From Mesorhizobium sp. AR10 (GTDB lineage: Bacteria > Pseudomonadota > Alphaproteobacteria > Rhizobiales > Rhizobiaceae): 64,000 nucleotides of DNA. Every line of letters begins with the position of its first letter. The first letter of the stretch is position 1. The DNA is taken from positions 4,690,001 through 4,754,000 of the forward strand of contig NZ_CP080524.1 in assembly GCF_024746795.1 (NCBI RefSeq), in the 5' to 3' direction. Below the pieces are notes generated by a model. The model saw nothing but the letters and a program-made list of their open reading frames with translations. It searched no databases and had not been told where the DNA came from. Positions 18,709 to 27,291 of this stretch are shown in pieces. The translations under genes were made by a program, and so were the position numbers.

Positions 18709-19562
18709 TTCACGGCCCCTGCCATCAGGCCGCGGATGTAGAAGCGCTGCAGCAACAGGAAGAGCACCAGGCACGGCACCATCATAACGGTGACACCCGC
18801 CTGCACCGCGCCCCAGTCGATGGCGCCAAAGCGGCCCGACTGCAGCGCCGTCATCATGATCGGCAGCGTGAATTTGGACTGGTCGGTCATCAGCACCAGG
18901 GCGGCCAGGAATTCGTTCCAGGCGCCGAGGAAGGCGAACAGCGCGATGGTGACGATGCCCGGCCAGACCAGCGGCAACATCACCTTCAACAGCATGGTGA
19001 CATTGTTGGCGCCATCCATGCGCGCGGCCTCCTCGATCTCGCGCGGCACCGCGTCGAAGGCGTTGCGCATCATGAAGATCGAGAACGGTAGCTGCAGCGT
19101 GACATAAACGCAGACCAGCCCAGTCAGCGTATTGTGCAGGCCGATCTTGGTCAGCACCAGGAAGATCGGCGTCAGGATCGACTGGAACGGGATCATGATG
19201 GTCGACAGGATGACGACGAAGAGCAGATCCTTCATGGGAAAGCGGAAGCGCGAGAAGCCGTATCCGGCGAGCACGCTGACGATGACCGACAGGATCACCG
19301 TCATCACCGAGACATAGAGGCTGTTTTGCGCCGGCAGCCAGAGGCCGTCGCCGAAGGTGTTGAGCGTGGCGTAGTTCTCGACCGAGAAGCCCGTCGTCGG
19401 CCACGGCGGCAGCGGCGGCTTGCGCGCCTCCGGCGCCGGCTTGAAGGTCGACAGCACGGCCCAGACGATCGGCGCGATGAACAGCGCGGACGCGATCATG
19501 CCGGTCGAATGCTCGGCAATTCCGAGCCGGATGCGGCTCTTGCGGCTCCGTGCCTGCGCCAT
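18705..19562 (-). CDS. Sugar ABC transporter permease, MalG-type
   Basis: Inner-membrane permease of a CUT1-class carbohydrate importer, 285 residues, six predicted membrane helices. The EAA loop that docks the ATPase reads E-E-A-A-R-M-D-G-A-N-N followed by V-M-L-P-L-V-W-P-G, and the C-terminus G-A-V-K is typical of MalG-like subunits. It overlaps the upstream permease by one base (TGATG at 19562) and the downstream GH127 gene by four. The substrate is inferred from the operon: arabinofuranosyl oligosaccharides. Confidence 0.94.
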   Translation of the reverse strand: MAQARSRKSRIRLGIAEHSTGMIASALFIAPIVWAVLSTFKPAPEARKPPLPPWPTTGFSVENYATLNTFGDGLWLPAQNSLYVSVMTVILSVIVSVLAGYGFSRFRFPMKDLLFVVILSTIMIPFQSILTPIFLVLTKIGLHNTLTGLVCVYVTLQLPFSIFMMRNAFDAVPREIEEAARMDGANNVTMLLKVMLPLVWPGIVTIALFAFLGAWNEFLAALVLMTDQSKFTLPIMMTALQSGRFGAIDWGAVQAGVTVMMVPCLVLFLLLQRFYIRGLMAGAVK

Positions 19563-20482
19563 CAGTCAACGCCCTCCGGTTTGCGCAGCAGCCACAGCTG
19601 AACCAGGCTGAGCACGACCAGGATGACCAGCAGGATCATCGACAGGGCGGCGCCGTAGCCGAGCTTGAACGACACGAAGGACTGGTTGAAAATCCAGTAG
19701 ACGGCCGTCAGCGTCTGGTTGCGCGGGCCGCCGCGCAGGATGATGTAGAACTGGTCGAACGCCAGGATCGAGCCGGCAACGGACAGGATCAGCGCCAGCG
19801 CCAGCGTGCGGCGCATCAGCGGCAAGGTGATGGCGCGAAACCGGGCCAGCGGCCCTGCCCCATCGATCTTCGCCGCCTCCTGCAGGTCGGTCGGGATCGA
19901 TTGCAGGCCGGTCATCAGGATGATCATGGTGAAGCCCGCCACCTTCCAGACCACCATGGCGATGATCGACCAGAAGGCCGGCTGGAAGGTCGCCAGCAGG
20001 TTGACCTTCTTTGCGGTCAGGCCGAGGTCGTAGGCGGCCGGGCTGAACAGGCCGGAATCGACATTGAGCAGCCAGGACCACAACAGGCTGGCCGAGGCGA
20101 AGCCGACGACGGCCGGCATGAAGAAGGATGTCCGGTAAAAGCCGGTCAGCGGCCGCGGCCTTTCGATGAACAGAGCCAGCGGAAAAGCCACCGCGAAGAT
20201 CGCGATCGTCACCACCACCGTGTAGTAGCCGGTGAAGCTCAACGCATTCCAGAAGCGGTTGTCGCGCAGGATCGCCCGGTAATTGTCGAAGCCGATAAAA
20301 CTGTGCTCGCCCATCAGCGGCCAATTGTGCAGCGACATCCACGCCGTCATGCAAAGCGGTACGATGAAAAAGACCACAACCAGCGCGACGGCCGGCGCGA
20401 CATAGAGCAAGCCGATCCACTGCCGGCGGCCGGCGCCGACCAGTTTTCTGGCACGTGGCGGTGCTGTTGCGATGGAGCTCAT
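19562..20482 (-). CDS. Sugar ABC transporter permease, MalF-type
   Basis: The partner permease, 306 residues from ATG 20482 (M-S-S-I-A-T-A-P-P). It has six membrane helices beginning with W-I-G-L-L-Y-V-A-P-A-V-A and an EAA loop L-Q-E-A-A-K-I-D-G-A-G followed by I-T-L-P-L-M. The frame is open upstream to 21352 but that stretch is antisense or out of frame with the binding-protein gene. Upstream lies a 176-base gap with hairpins that separates it from the binding-protein gene, while downstream genes are overlapped. Confidence 0.94.
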   Translation of the reverse strand: MSSIATAPPRARKLVGAGRRQWIGLLYVAPAVALVVVFFIVPLCMTAWMSLHNWPLMGEHSFIGFDNYRAILRDNRFWNALSFTGYYTVVVTIAIFAVAFPLALFIERPRPLTGFYRTSFFMPAVVGFASASLLWSWLLNVDSGLFSPAAYDLGLTAKKVNLLATFQPAFWSIIAMVVWKVAGFTMIILMTGLQSIPTDLQEAAKIDGAGPLARFRAITLPLMRRTLALALILSVAGSILAFDQFYIILRGGPRNQTLTAVYWIFNQSFVSFKLGYGAALSMILLVILVVLSLVQLWLLRKPEGVD

Positions 20483-20510
20483 GCCTGCTCTTCCATTTGC
20501 GCTGCGTTCC

Positions 20511-20642
20511 CCTCCCCCCTCGAGGGGAGGGTCCGGTCGAAGGCCGGGGTCCTCTGCGAAACGCGCCGACAGAACAGACCGTCGAGCACTGCCGAGATGA
20601 CCCCACCCGGACCTGCGGTCCGACCTCCCCTCAAGGGGGAGG
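20511..20642. repeat. GC-rich palindromic intergenic element between binding protein and permease genes
   Basis: Three inverted repeats occupy this gap. The first is centred on CCCTCGAGGG (about 20516-20526) with flanking CCTCC / GGAGG. The second is GGACC-TGC-GGTCC (20609-20621). The third is a perfect seven-base stem CCTCCCC / GGGGAGG with loop TCAAG (20624-20642). There is no T-run, so this is not a simple terminator. Sequences of this look are scattered in rhizobial intergenic DNA. Placed after the binding-protein gene, such hairpins can protect its mRNA and raise its level over that of the permeases (inference). Confidence 0.6.
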
Positions 20643-20658
20643 TTGGGCCGGCGCTTGC

Positions 20659-21906
20659 CTACTTCTGCGGCGCCTGATCGATGATCGACTGCATGGTCTC
20701 CTGCGCATTGGCGATGGAGCCATCGACATCGTCGCCGAAGAAGACCTCGTTGACCATCTGCGTCCACGGCCCGTTGGCGGAATTGATCAGGTCGTTGAAC
20801 ACCACCGTGTAGGGCGTGCGGCCCTTGGCCATGGCTTCGGCGGCGATCTGATAGCGCGGATCGAGATCCTTCAACGCCTCCTTGGCGATGTCGCCGCGCA
20901 CGGGAAGGCTGCCATATTTTGCCAGGATCGTCTGGCCCTCCAGCGAATAGGCGAAATCGAGGAACTCCTTCACCACGGCGAGCTTCTTGGTGCCCTTGGT
21001 GACAACGAAGTTGTCGCCGCCGGCAAAGGACGACCAGCCGCCATCCTTGCCCGGCAGGAAGGTGACGCCATAGTCGACATCGGGATACTGGGTGTTGAGT
21101 GCGCCGATGGCGAAGGCGCCGGACGGCGTGATGCCGATGTTGCCGGCGGCAAAGGCGGCAAAGAAGTTGGAGCCGGTGTCGGTCTGTGCGCCTGCCGGCA
21201 CCAGGTCCTTCTTGACCATCGAGCGGTAGAGGTCGACGGCGCCGCGCAGCTGCGGGCTGTCCAGCGTCGCCTTCGAGCCGTCCTCGGTGAGGATGTCGCC
21301 ACCCGAGGCCCAGATCAGCGGCGTGAAGGTGAAGATGTTGCAGCCGCCGCAATTGCCGGAGAAGTAGAAGCCCTTGATGTCGCCGCCGAGCGCGTTGACC
21401 TTTTCGGCGTCGGCTTCGATCTCGGCCCAGTTGGTCGGGCCTTTTTCTGGATCGAGGCCGGCCTGCTTGAACAGCTTCTTGTTCCAGATCAGCACCGAGC
21501 TATCGGCGGAGAACGGCAGGCCGTAGATGCGGCCCTTGTAGGTACCGGTCTTGACGTGCGCCGGCGACAGGCTGGCGAAATAGGGCAGCGATTTCGCCCA
21601 GTCGGTGATGTCTTCGAGCTGGCCGGCGGCCGAGAAGGCCGGCGTGTAGATCAGGTCGAGCGACAGCGCGTCCGGCGCCGTGCCGCCGGCGGCGGCCGCA
21701 CCATATTTCGGGATGATCTCGGCATTGGGAATGATGTCCAGCTTGATCTGGTTCTCATGCGCCTTGTTGAACGCATCGACGATGCGCGGCATGAAGTTCG
21801 AGCCGTCGGCGCGAACCCAGATGTTGGCGGTGTCGGCGGCCGCGGCTGTTGCCAGCGTGCCCAGAATGCTCGCGGCAAAGGCGAGCCCGGCGATCATAGG
21901 TCTCAT
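20659..21906 (-). CDS. Sugar ABC transporter substrate-binding protein
   Basis: A periplasmic solute-binding protein of CUT1 class, 415 residues. The N-terminus M-R-P-M-I-A-G-L-A-F-A-A-S-I-L-G-T-L-A ends at A-A-A-A-D-T, a normal signal peptidase I site near residue 25. The start at ATG 21906 is fixed by GAGGAGGAGAACC immediately upstream; the longer frame to 21921 overlaps that ribosome binding site. Mature features include A-P-D-A-L-S-L-D and Y-G-L-P-F-S-A-D-S-S-V-L. It precedes the two permeases and GH127, and follows the LacI-type regulator, so it probably binds an arabinose-containing oligosaccharide. Confidence 0.93.
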   Translation of the reverse strand: MRPMIAGLAFAASILGTLATAAAADTANIWVRADGSNFMPRIVDAFNKAHENQIKLDIIPNAEIIPKYGAAAAGGTAPDALSLDLIYTPAFSAAGQLEDITDWAKSLPYFASLSPAHVKTGTYKGRIYGLPFSADSSVLIWNKKLFKQAGLDPEKGPTNWAEIEADAEKVNALGGDIKGFYFSGNCGGCNIFTFTPLIWASGGDILTEDGSKATLDSPQLRGAVDLYRSMVKKDLVPAGAQTDTGSNFFAAFAAGNIGITPSGAFAIGALNTQYPDVDYGVTFLPGKDGGWSSFAGGDNFVVTKGTKKLAVVKEFLDFAYSLEGQTILAKYGSLPVRGDIAKEALKDLDPRYQIAAEAMAKGRTPYTVVFNDLINSANGPWTQMVNEVFFGDDVDGSIANAQETMQSIIDQAPQK

Positions 21907-21939
21907 GGTTCTCCTCCTCATGGTTTGTTCTCCTCCCTG

Positions 21940-21953
21940 TGGTAGCGCTCCCG
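21940..21953. promoter_or_regulatory. LacI-family-like operator before binding-protein gene
   Basis: TGGTAGCGCTCCCG is a near-palindrome with central AGCGCT; five of the six central pairs match. The central CG and the even length are typical of LacI/GalR operators. It lies 34 bases before the ATG of the binding-protein gene, downstream of the lacI gene, so it could control the transporter and GH127 genes. Binding by the adjacent regulator is an inference. Confidence 0.5.
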
Positions 21954-21969
21954 CGCGACCCTAAGTTCC

Positions 21970-23016
21970 TCAGCCGTCCGGCGGACGGCCGCATGACTGA
22001 CGCACCACCAGCCGGCACGGCAGTTTTCGAATGCCCGGCTCGGCGGGTTGGCCGCCGACGAGCGAAAGCAGAGCCAGGCCGGCCTCTCGCCCAAGGGCGG
22101 CCAGGTTCATGTCGATAGAGGTCAGCGGCGGGCGCGTTGCCTCGGCCACGATCTCCCAATTGTCGAAACCGATGACGCCGACATCGTCGGGCACGCCAAG
22201 GCCGCGCTCACGCAGCGCATCGATGACGCCGCGCGCGATCTGGTCGTTGCCACAAAAGACAGCGTCGGGTTTTTCACCCTTCCCGTCGAACAGCGTCCCG
22301 ATCGCCTCGTGCCCCCAGGCTTCTGACCACGGGCCCAGCATGGGCTCGGTGACGGGCAAGCCGTTCTCGGTCAGCACGTCGCGATAGGCCTGCGCCCGCG
22401 CATGCACCACGGCAAAGCTCGCCGGTCCCGTGACATGGGCGATGCGGCGGCGCCCGAGCCGGCAAAAGTGCTCGACCGCCAGGCGCGCGCCGCCGGCATC
22501 GTCCGAGACAAAAGCGATGGCGCCGGGATCCGGTTGGCTGAAGGCGTAGATCACAGGAACGCCGAGATTGGCGAGGTCGACCGGCAGATGGCGGTCGATG
22601 CGCTTGCCACTGGCGATGATGCCGTCGATGCGCTTGTCCAGCATCGCCTCGACATGCAGCTGCGCCAGCCGCGGGTCGTCCTCGACATTGCACAGGAACA
22701 CGGAGACGCCGGCATCGACCAGCGCGTCCGAAATGCCGGACATGACCGGCAGCGAAAAGCGGCCATAGGTGTCGTTGGTCAGCAGGCCGACGGTGAACGA
22801 GCGGCGCCGAAGCAGGCTCTGCGCCAGGCTGTTGGGCCGAAAGCCGAGACGCTGCGCCGTCTCGCGAATACGCTGGCGCGTCTCGGCGGTCATCCGCCCC
22901 TGCCCGTTCAGCGCTTTTGAGGCCGTGGCGACACTGACGCCGGCCATCGCCGCAACCTCGCGCAAGGTGACCGGCTGCTTGGCAGAGACAGGCGTTGGTT
23001 GCGCGTCGGAAACCAT
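21970..23016 (-). CDS. LacI-family transcriptional regulator
   Basis: A 348-residue LacI/GalR repressor. The helix-turn-helix is V-T-L-R-E-V-A-A-M-A-G-V-S-V-A-T-A-S-K-A-L-N (about 16-37), followed by the hinge helix R-P-N-S-L-A-Q-S-L. The rest is a periplasmic-binding-like sugar sensor (V-G-L-L-T-N-D-T-Y-G-R-F, then I-G-F-D-N-W-E near the end). It is first in the minus-strand sugar cluster, 63 bases before the binding-protein gene. Two near-identical 17-base sites lie upstream of its start. It probably represses the cluster until an arabinose-type sugar is present. Confidence 0.93.
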   Translation of the reverse strand: MVSDAQPTPVSAKQPVTLREVAAMAGVSVATASKALNGQGRMTAETRQRIRETAQRLGFRPNSLAQSLLRRRSFTVGLLTNDTYGRFSLPVMSGISDALVDAGVSVFLCNVEDDPRLAQLHVEAMLDKRIDGIIASGKRIDRHLPVDLANLGVPVIYAFSQPDPGAIAFVSDDAGGARLAVEHFCRLGRRRIAHVTGPASFAVVHARAQAYRDVLTENGLPVTEPMLGPWSEAWGHEAIGTLFDGKGEKPDAVFCGNDQIARGVIDALRERGLGVPDDVGVIGFDNWEIVAEATRPPLTSIDMNLAALGREAGLALLSLVGGQPAEPGIRKLPCRLVVRQSCGRPPDG

Positions 23017-23040
23017 CGTTCGGGCGTCGGTCCTTCAATC

Positions 23041-23057
23041 TGGGAAAAGCTTTTCTC
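23041..23057. promoter_or_regulatory. Paired site 1, TGGGAAAAGCTTTTCTC
   Basis: A 17-base site with perfect palindromic core GAAAAGCTTTTC, 24 bases before the lacI ATG. It matches site 2 at 16 of 17 bases. Autoregulation by the LacI-type protein is likely but not proven; the central GC differs from the usual LacI central CG. Confidence 0.55.
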
Positions 23058-23108
23058 TTACAGGCCCGTAGCGTGTCGATGTGGTGGGTCGACGGATGCT
23101 TCGGAGTT

Positions 23109-23125
23109 TGGGAAAAGGTTTTCTC
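23109..23125. promoter_or_regulatory. Paired site 2, TGGGAAAAGGTTTTCTC
   Basis: Second copy of the same 17-base site in the same orientation, 68 bases from site 1. One base at the centre differs. Two such copies with no other similarity around them point to a protein-binding site, possibly with looping between them. Confidence 0.55.
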
Positions 23126-23394
23126 AAAGGAGACTAGGACGAGAATGCGAGTAAGGCAAGTGGGTTTGGAGAGGTGCTCGCGACCCAACCGAAGCGGCAA
23201 TCCCGCAACGGTTGCCCTGCGCCATTGGCGGACACCCGAAGCACCAAGCAGAAAACGTCCGCCTGCTCTGACATAACCGCCACATTCGACCTTGGCGTGG
23301 CCGAGTAGCGGCCAAAGGCAAGATACAGTCTGGCTAATGATTGGAGCTTCTTCCTATACATACCTATGCAAATAGTTCGGAACTGGACGGTGAG

Positions 23395-25503
23395 CTAAGT
23401 TTCCCTGCTCAGGAAATGTGCTTCAGCCTCATTCGGCTCAGACAAGTTCACCCGAAAAATGCAGACCAGTCCTGACCTTTCGAAAGTCAGCACCACGCGG
23501 CCCCCGGAATCGGAATCGAATACGCGCTCCAGAAGCTGGGTGCCAAACCCCTTGCGCTCGACAGAGCCGACGGTTGGGCCGCCTGTCTCTCGCCATTCGA
23601 GTTCAAGTCGGCGTTGCCGTTTTTGACCAGCAAGCTTCCAGGATATCGAAACCCTGCCGTTTGCGTTCGACAGCGCCCCATATTTGATCGCATTTGTCGT
23701 AAGTTCATGAAGCGCCAGAGCACATGAAAGGGCGACGTTTGGCGGAAGCCAAACCTTCTCTCCGCTGATTTGAAATCGTTCGATCGGTGCATGTGGCTTG
23801 ATCGACGCTGTGATCAGATCATTGAGATCGGCGCCGCTCCAGTTCTTCTGCGTAAGGATATCGTGTGCCTTCGCCAGGGAGATGAGCCGGCTGGACAGGG
23901 TCCGTCCTGCCTCAGGCAAAGTGGTTGCGTTGCGGATCGTCTGGCTGGCGATGGCCTGGACCACCGAAAGCGTGTTCTTGACGCGGTGGTTCAATTCGTT
24001 GACCAGCAATTTGCGATGCTCTTCGCCGCGTTTGCGGTCGGTTATGTCAAGGCTGATCTGCACGGCACCAATTATGCTACCGCTTGGGCTGCGGATCGGA
24101 CGCGCGCTCGAGAGCAGGAAGCGCTCCACGCCCGACGGAAGGGTATAGGCGAATTCTTCGTTGTCCGTCAGCTCTCCGCGCATTGCCCGACTTAGAGGTC
24201 GGTCCTCCCGGCTCACGGTCTGCCCGTCCTTGACGGCTACGGTGTTGATCACGAGATCGGGCGCACCAAACGATTTGCGGGCGTCATTCGGCAGACCCAT
24301 GAGTTCCGCCGCAAAGCGATTGCGTATGACCTGAAGGGCTTTCGGGTCATAGGTGAACCAGACCGCCGCCGGCACCGTCTCCAGTACTGTCTCCAACTCA
24401 TACCGGCGCTCGGCAATGGCACGCTCTGCGTCTACCAACGCCTGCGCAATGGTAGCGAACTCTTCCACGGAGGTGGACATTGGTTCAACCGGGCGGCCAT
24501 GGCCCAGCGCATCAGCGCGAGCCGCCAGATCTCTAGCGGCTCCGGTGAAGTGTTTGCCTACGACGTAGGCAAGAGCTGCCGACACGAAAAGGGCGAGGAG
24601 GCCGATCCCGCAAATCGCCGCGAGCGAGCGCCACAGCGGCGCCTGCACCTGAGAAAGCGGTACGTTGGCCGTATAGAACCAATCGGAATAAGAGGATCGG
24701 TAGTAGCCTGCCAGCAGCGTGGTGCCCTCGAAGTTGCGGGATGTGAAGCTGCCGGAGTGGCCAACGATTTTTTCCAGATATTCCGGCAATCCGGGCTTGC
24801 CGGTCATCTCCTCATGCGACCTGGAACGAGCCACGTAACTTCCGTCGCGATCGCCAACACCAACCGTCCACCCCTCAGGCACAGCAGGCATCATCACATC
24901 GCGAATGCGCGCGGTTGGGACAGAAATCGAAAGGACCAGGTCTTCGCCCGTCGGCGCCGGCACCCGTATGGCAACGGCGATGCGCTGATCTTTGGAATCC
25001 TTGCGGGCGAAGACATCGCTGACGAAAGTGCCAGACGCCCTGAGTTTCTCCAGATCCCCCGCCGGCATCGGTTCGACCGGCGGCAGAACTGCACCGTGCC
25101 CGATCTCTGTATTCAACAGTTGATTGCGACCTGAATCGCGCAGGACAATGATCCGGTCCGTCCCTTCGACCAGGCTGAGCGCCTCGCCGCGAAAGGCCTC
25201 CAGATCGCCATTGGCCAGACCAGGCGATTTCGACAGGCCGTTGAGAGTCGTTTGGAGATTGGCCAGTTCGCCCTCGACGACGAGCGAAACCTGCCGGGCC
25301 GTTTGGCGTGCGTCCTGTTCGAAGCGGGACCGCTCATGCACAGCATACTGGACCAGCAGATAGGCCGCGAAGAGCCAGACGGGTATCACCGCGGCCGCGA
25401 TCAGACCAAGCAGGTGCGATCGAGCTGATCGACGAGGCAAATGCTGTTTCCCCTGCCGCCTCAGAAACTTCGCCAACCATAATCGCAAGCCGGTGAACAG
25501 CAA
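23395..25503 (-). CDS. HWE/HisKA_2 sensor histidine kinase with extracellular sensor and PAS
   Basis: A membrane-bound sensor kinase of up to 702 residues. Domains in order: a first membrane helix (about 30-52); an extracytoplasmic dCACHE-like sensor of about 230 residues; a second helix near 300; a HAMP-like linker; a PAS domain with I-T-D-R-K-R; and the catalytic module. The phosphoacceptor is L-L-V-N-E-L-N-H-R-V-K-N-T-L-S-V-V-Q, the HWE/HisKA_2 form common in rhizobia. The ATP-binding helix is L-H-E-L-T-T-N-A-I-K-Y-G-A-L-S. No response regulator is nearby. A TAA lies two codons before TTG 25503; a second TTG at residue 22, behind AGGGGA, could be the real start. Confidence 0.9.
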   Translation of the reverse strand: MLFTGLRLWLAKFLRRQGKQHLPRRSARSHLLGLIAAAVIPVWLFAAYLLVQYAVHERSRFEQDARQTARQVSLVVEGELANLQTTLNGLSKSPGLANGDLEAFRGEALSLVEGTDRIIVLRDSGRNQLLNTEIGHGAVLPPVEPMPAGDLEKLRASGTFVSDVFARKDSKDQRIAVAIRVPAPTGEDLVLSISVPTARIRDVMMPAVPEGWTVGVGDRDGSYVARSRSHEEMTGKPGLPEYLEKIVGHSGSFTSRNFEGTTLLAGYYRSSYSDWFYTANVPLSQVQAPLWRSLAAICGIGLLALFVSAALAYVVGKHFTGAARDLAARADALGHGRPVEPMSTSVEEFATIAQALVDAERAIAERRYELETVLETVPAAVWFTYDPKALQVIRNRFAAELMGLPNDARKSFGAPDLVINTVAVKDGQTVSREDRPLSRAMRGELTDNEEFAYTLPSGVERFLLSSARPIRSPSGSIIGAVQISLDITDRKRGEEHRKLLVNELNHRVKNTLSVVQAIASQTIRNATTLPEAGRTLSSRLISLAKAHDILTQKNWSGADLNDLITASIKPHAPIERFQISGEKVWLPPNVALSCALALHELTTNAIKYGALSNANGRVSISWKLAGQKRQRRLELEWRETGGPTVGSVERKGFGTQLLERVFDSDSGGRVVLTFERSGLVCIFRVNLSEPNEAEAHFLSRET

Positions 25504-25604
25504 GCGTTAGTTCAAGCGAACGCAGCCGGTAGGATGCCGGAGGTAAGGGATCCCGGAAGTAGGCCTCGATGTCGGAGCCAATGCCAGGCGGTGATCGCAG
25601 ACAC

Positions 25605-25627
25605 AAAGGCGAAGCGTAAACGCCTTT
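25605..25627 (-). terminator. Hairpin after coiled-coil gene
   Basis: AAAGGCG (25605-25611) pairs with CGCCTTT (25621-25627) just after the coiled-coil gene's TAG on the minus strand. The stem itself supplies the T-run, which makes it a modest terminator. Confidence 0.4.
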
Positions 25628-25628
25628 C

Positions 25629-27038
25629 CTACGGCGCGGCGCGCATGTTTCGACGGGCGCGCCGCCTTGTGGCGCGCGCTGCCTCCGCTACCACGCCGTT
25701 GATTTCGACCACGACGCCTTCGCGCGGCTTGGCGTTGGTGACCCGGTGCTGGCGCTCATAGGGCAACAGTTCCTTGATCCGGGCATTGAGCGACGCCACT
25801 TCGGCTCGCAGGTCCTCGCATTCCTGCTTCTGAACATCGAACTGCATCTGTTCGGACGCCTGCTGCAGCGAGAGCTGCGAAAAATTCGCGCTCAATGTCG
25901 AAAGGCTCGTCTTGTCGCTTTCGCTCTCCTTCATGAGAGCCGACAATTTTTCATCCGCAACCTGCTTTTCGGCCACGGCGTCGCTCCATTGAGCCTTGAG
26001 CCTGGCAACCTCGGCGGCGGCTTCGCTGTTCTCGTTCGAGGCCAGTTCCAGTCGCGATTGGAGGTTCTGAATTTCAGAACGCAAGCCGCTCATCTGCGCG
26101 TGGCTGCGTGCAAGCTCGGCTTCCCTGTCACCTTCCATGATATGAGCCGCTTCGGTCATTTCCGACAGCTTCGTTTGCGCTATCTCGAACGATTTCTGGA
26201 GACGCATTTCCTCCTTCTCGCTCTTGCCGAGCGCAGCCAGCAGTTCCGAAAGTCGCGCCGCTTCGCTGGCATGGATCGTTGAGAGCTCGTCGAGCCTGTG
26301 GCGCGTCTCAGCTTCCCGCTTGCGCGCCTTTTCGAGATCGATCGACAGGCTGACATGCTTCTCCCGCAGCAACTTGTTCTCGCGCGAGCGTCTATTGGCC
26401 TCGACCGTTTTGGCCGCAAGCGCCTTGACGATGCCGCCGAAGTCCGCTTCGCGTTTTGCGCTCGCATTGGCTGCCTCCACGAGTTCCAGCCTTACTGCTG
26501 CCAGCGCACTGCGAAGTGCTTCCCTGTCCTGAACCAGGCTTGTCTCGCGCTGCTGCAGCACTTCGACCGCGCTTTCACGCTCGCGCTGCTTTCTGGTCGC
26601 ATCGTGGAGCTGTTCCGACAGCACTCTTTGGTGTGTGGTCAGGTCGACATTTGCCAGTTCCAGTTCGTTGGCGCGAAGAACGTCGCTGTGAAGGATGTTC
26701 AGGAATTCGCGCGTCAGATGGTGCGAGGTCGCGATCTCCGACAGTTTCGCGTTGATCTCCTCCAAAAAGTCCTGCGCATCGTGAAAGAGCCCATCAACCG
26801 CACTCAGTGCCGCCAATCGGGTTTGGGTATGCGAAGTCTGCCGCCGTGCGGTTTCGGGAGAGTCCGCACTGCCCTCAGGCTGCGAGCTGTCATTGTTTGC
26901 CGCGAGATTCTCATCCGGGACGCTCTCTGGCGGCGGCTGGTCGTCGAGTTTGAGACACTCATCGAACGCGTCCGCCAACTCGGATTCGAGCTCCTTAAAT
27001 GCCTTGTCCGAACGCTTCATCAGCCCCTTGAAGTTCAT
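25629..27038 (-). CDS. Long coiled-coil protein of unknown function
   Basis: I do not recognise a named family. The 469-residue protein starts with a short acidic, Ser/Pro-rich region (about 1-75), then has heptad-like Leu/Ala/Glu/Arg sequence from about 80 to 440 with almost no Pro or Gly, predicting a long coiled coil. The C-terminus is basic (R-A-T-R-R-R-A-R-R-N-M-R-A-A-P). No signal peptide or membrane helix is seen. ATG 27038 has a strong ribosome binding site (AAGGGGG). Its place between an HWE kinase and an ExsH-like glycanase may hint at a cell-surface or polysaccharide role, but this is only positional. Confidence 0.75.
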   Translation of the reverse strand: MNFKGLMKRSDKAFKELESELADAFDECLKLDDQPPPESVPDENLAANNDSSQPEGSADSPETARRQTSHTQTRLAALSAVDGLFHDAQDFLEEINAKLSEIATSHHLTREFLNILHSDVLRANELELANVDLTTHQRVLSEQLHDATRKQRERESAVEVLQQRETSLVQDREALRSALAAVRLELVEAANASAKREADFGGIVKALAAKTVEANRRSRENKLLREKHVSLSIDLEKARKREAETRHRLDELSTIHASEAARLSELLAALGKSEKEEMRLQKSFEIAQTKLSEMTEAAHIMEGDREAELARSHAQMSGLRSEIQNLQSRLELASNENSEAAAEVARLKAQWSDAVAEKQVADEKLSALMKESESDKTSLSTLSANFSQLSLQQASEQMQFDVQKQECEDLRAEVASLNARIKELLPYERQHRVTNAKPREGVVVEINGVVAEAARATRRRARRNMRAAP

Positions 27039-27210
27039 GGCCTAACACCCCCTTACGCTCACCCCAATCAGTACTTAACGAATTGCTAACATACCCTTTT
27101 ACATGCACTTCTTCCGTTGGGGAAGACCCCGCTGGCAGAACCTTAGTAGCCTGATTGATTGATATGCTCCGGGTCGCCTTTCGCGCAGCGGCGGCAACAC
27201 CACCGGCTGT

Positions 27211-27291
27211 TCACCCATCCACACGCCTGGTGCGTTTGGCCCTGATGGCGCTGGCCTGGCCTCCACCGGCTTCCCTACTTCGCGCTTCAGA
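27211..27291 (-). pseudogene. Remnant of patatin gene 3' end
   Basis: Aligned stop codon to stop codon with the patatin gene (29076-29156), 65 of 80 bases match with one single-base gap. The last 16 codons read G-Q-A-S-A-I-R-A-K-R-T-R-R-V-D-G against A-Q-A-G-A-A-K-A-K-R-T-K-R-A-G-G in patatin. The gap shifts the frame upstream of these codons and no further similarity is visible, so this is a broken fragment. It lies on the same strand as patatin, on the other side of the ExsH-like gene, forming an imperfect direct repeat. Confidence 0.7.

Larger units (their letters stand above)
23017..23394. other. 378-base control region upstream of lacI gene
   Basis: No coding sequence was supported here. 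It holds the lacI promoter side and the pair of 17-base sites listed separately; the rest, from about 23130 to 23394 behind the histidine kinase stop, shows no clear motif. Confidence 0.6.

Noticed and set aside
16906..18741. 611-codon open frame on the plus strand
   Set aside because: Antisense to the GH127 gene, whose motifs and operon overlaps are clear.
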